A stretch of DNA of 64,000 bases from Lichtheimia corymbifera B2541. Taxonomy: Eukaryota; Mucoromycota; Mucoromycetes; Mucorales; Lichtheimiaceae. The stretch spans positions 1-64,000 of the forward strand of contig JNEU01000846.1 in NCBI GenBank assembly GCA_000697475.1, given 5' to 3'. A program made the translations under genes and the position numbers. The notes beneath the pieces are model-generated. The model was not told the DNA's origin. It saw only the letters and a program-made list of their open reading frames with translations, and made no database searches. Of the stretch, positions 63,500-64,000 are shown in pieces. Within the stretch, counting starts at the first letter, position 1. Every line of letters starts with the position of its first letter.

Positions 63500-64000
63500 T
63501 CCCCACCAACCATGTCACCCCTTTCCTCCCCTTTTCCCACCTAACAAACACACCCCCCCCCACTTTGGTTTCCTATCCAACTCACCATTCACCAGCAGCA
63601 CCAACATGTATATTTCTTGCCGGGTTCACTTAATCCTTCCACTTCAAGTGCGAATATTCCCTCTCATGTATCTTCCTTCTTCATGTATTGTTCCCTTCAC
63701 ACGTTGATCTTTTTTTCTTTAACATAGCACCACACGTTTATACATATATACACACACTCTCACACACACGCACATGAATGTTAGTAATGATTGAGTGGTT
63801 TATGTAAGCAAATGAACCATTTGCCAGAACGATTTGCCGTTCCCCGATCCATGTAAAGTAGATCGTATAACAGTAATATAAAGCATTTGTCCATCCCACC
63901 CCCCACAAATGGTTTTGTTTGTTGTCGTATGTCATGATGGAAATGTAGGTGCCACGTGCGGAATCATATATAGATAATCTACAACGAGTCAAATTGCATA
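63500..64000. other. Right-edge intergenic region
   Basis: This is the probable 3' UTR of the acidic orphan gene and downstream sequence. A short CA-rich tract lies near 63,745-63,770. No gene is recognised before the window ends. Confidence 0.4.

Overview
The window is a nuclear chromosome segment from a filamentous fungus. The genes are intron-rich, with short (about 50-90 bp) GT-AG introns and some GC-AG introns. Gene content (eIF5B, myosin II, a WASP that keeps its Cdc42-binding domain, UNC-104-type kinesin-3, ERT1, ATE1, CDC50, ATG22-like) and the style of the orphan proteins point to early-diverging Mucoromycota, probably Mucorales. That placement is inferred from protein character, not from a search.

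Layout. 1-690 is the end of a dispersed repeat. 1.6-13.9 kb holds three minus-strand housekeeping genes: an ERT1-type zinc-cluster regulator, eIF5B and a kinesin-3. 13.9-21.2 kb has no gene I can recognise; it contains a 33-bp tandem duplication and a cluster of nested palindromic (foldback) repeats at 18.8-20.2 kb. 21.3-30.0 kb carries four plus-strand membrane or secreted proteins: a UPF0324/YeiH-like transporter, a secreted histidine acid phosphatase, a CDC50/LEM3 flippase subunit and an ATG22-like vacuolar transporter. 30.2-34.9 kb has a bZIP factor and a SulP sulfate permease on the minus strand. 36.8-38.0 kb is a striking minisatellite that ends about 35 bp before the start codon of a PD-(D/E)XK-like orphan gene. 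39.6-49.9 kb is a run of three minus-strand actin-cytoskeleton genes: WASP/Las17, a short-tailed class II myosin, and a three-SH3 adaptor. 50.0-57.9 kb contains a pair of small secreted KRE9/KNH1-like paralogs flanking a repeat-rich block and the arginyltransferase ATE1. 58.1-59.7 kb is a higher-order tandem repeat that runs into a second copy of the repeat seen at the left edge. 61.8-63.5 kb encodes an acidic orphan protein.

The most unusual content is the repeats. At least three arrangements (tandem 191-bp units, foldback palindromes, and a B-B-A higher-order array) appear to share one core of the form ATGAA(A/G)YGTGGG...AACAAAGTTG. They occur in three clusters within 64 kb and look like one non-autonomous repeat lineage. 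No transposase or other complete mobile-element gene is visible.
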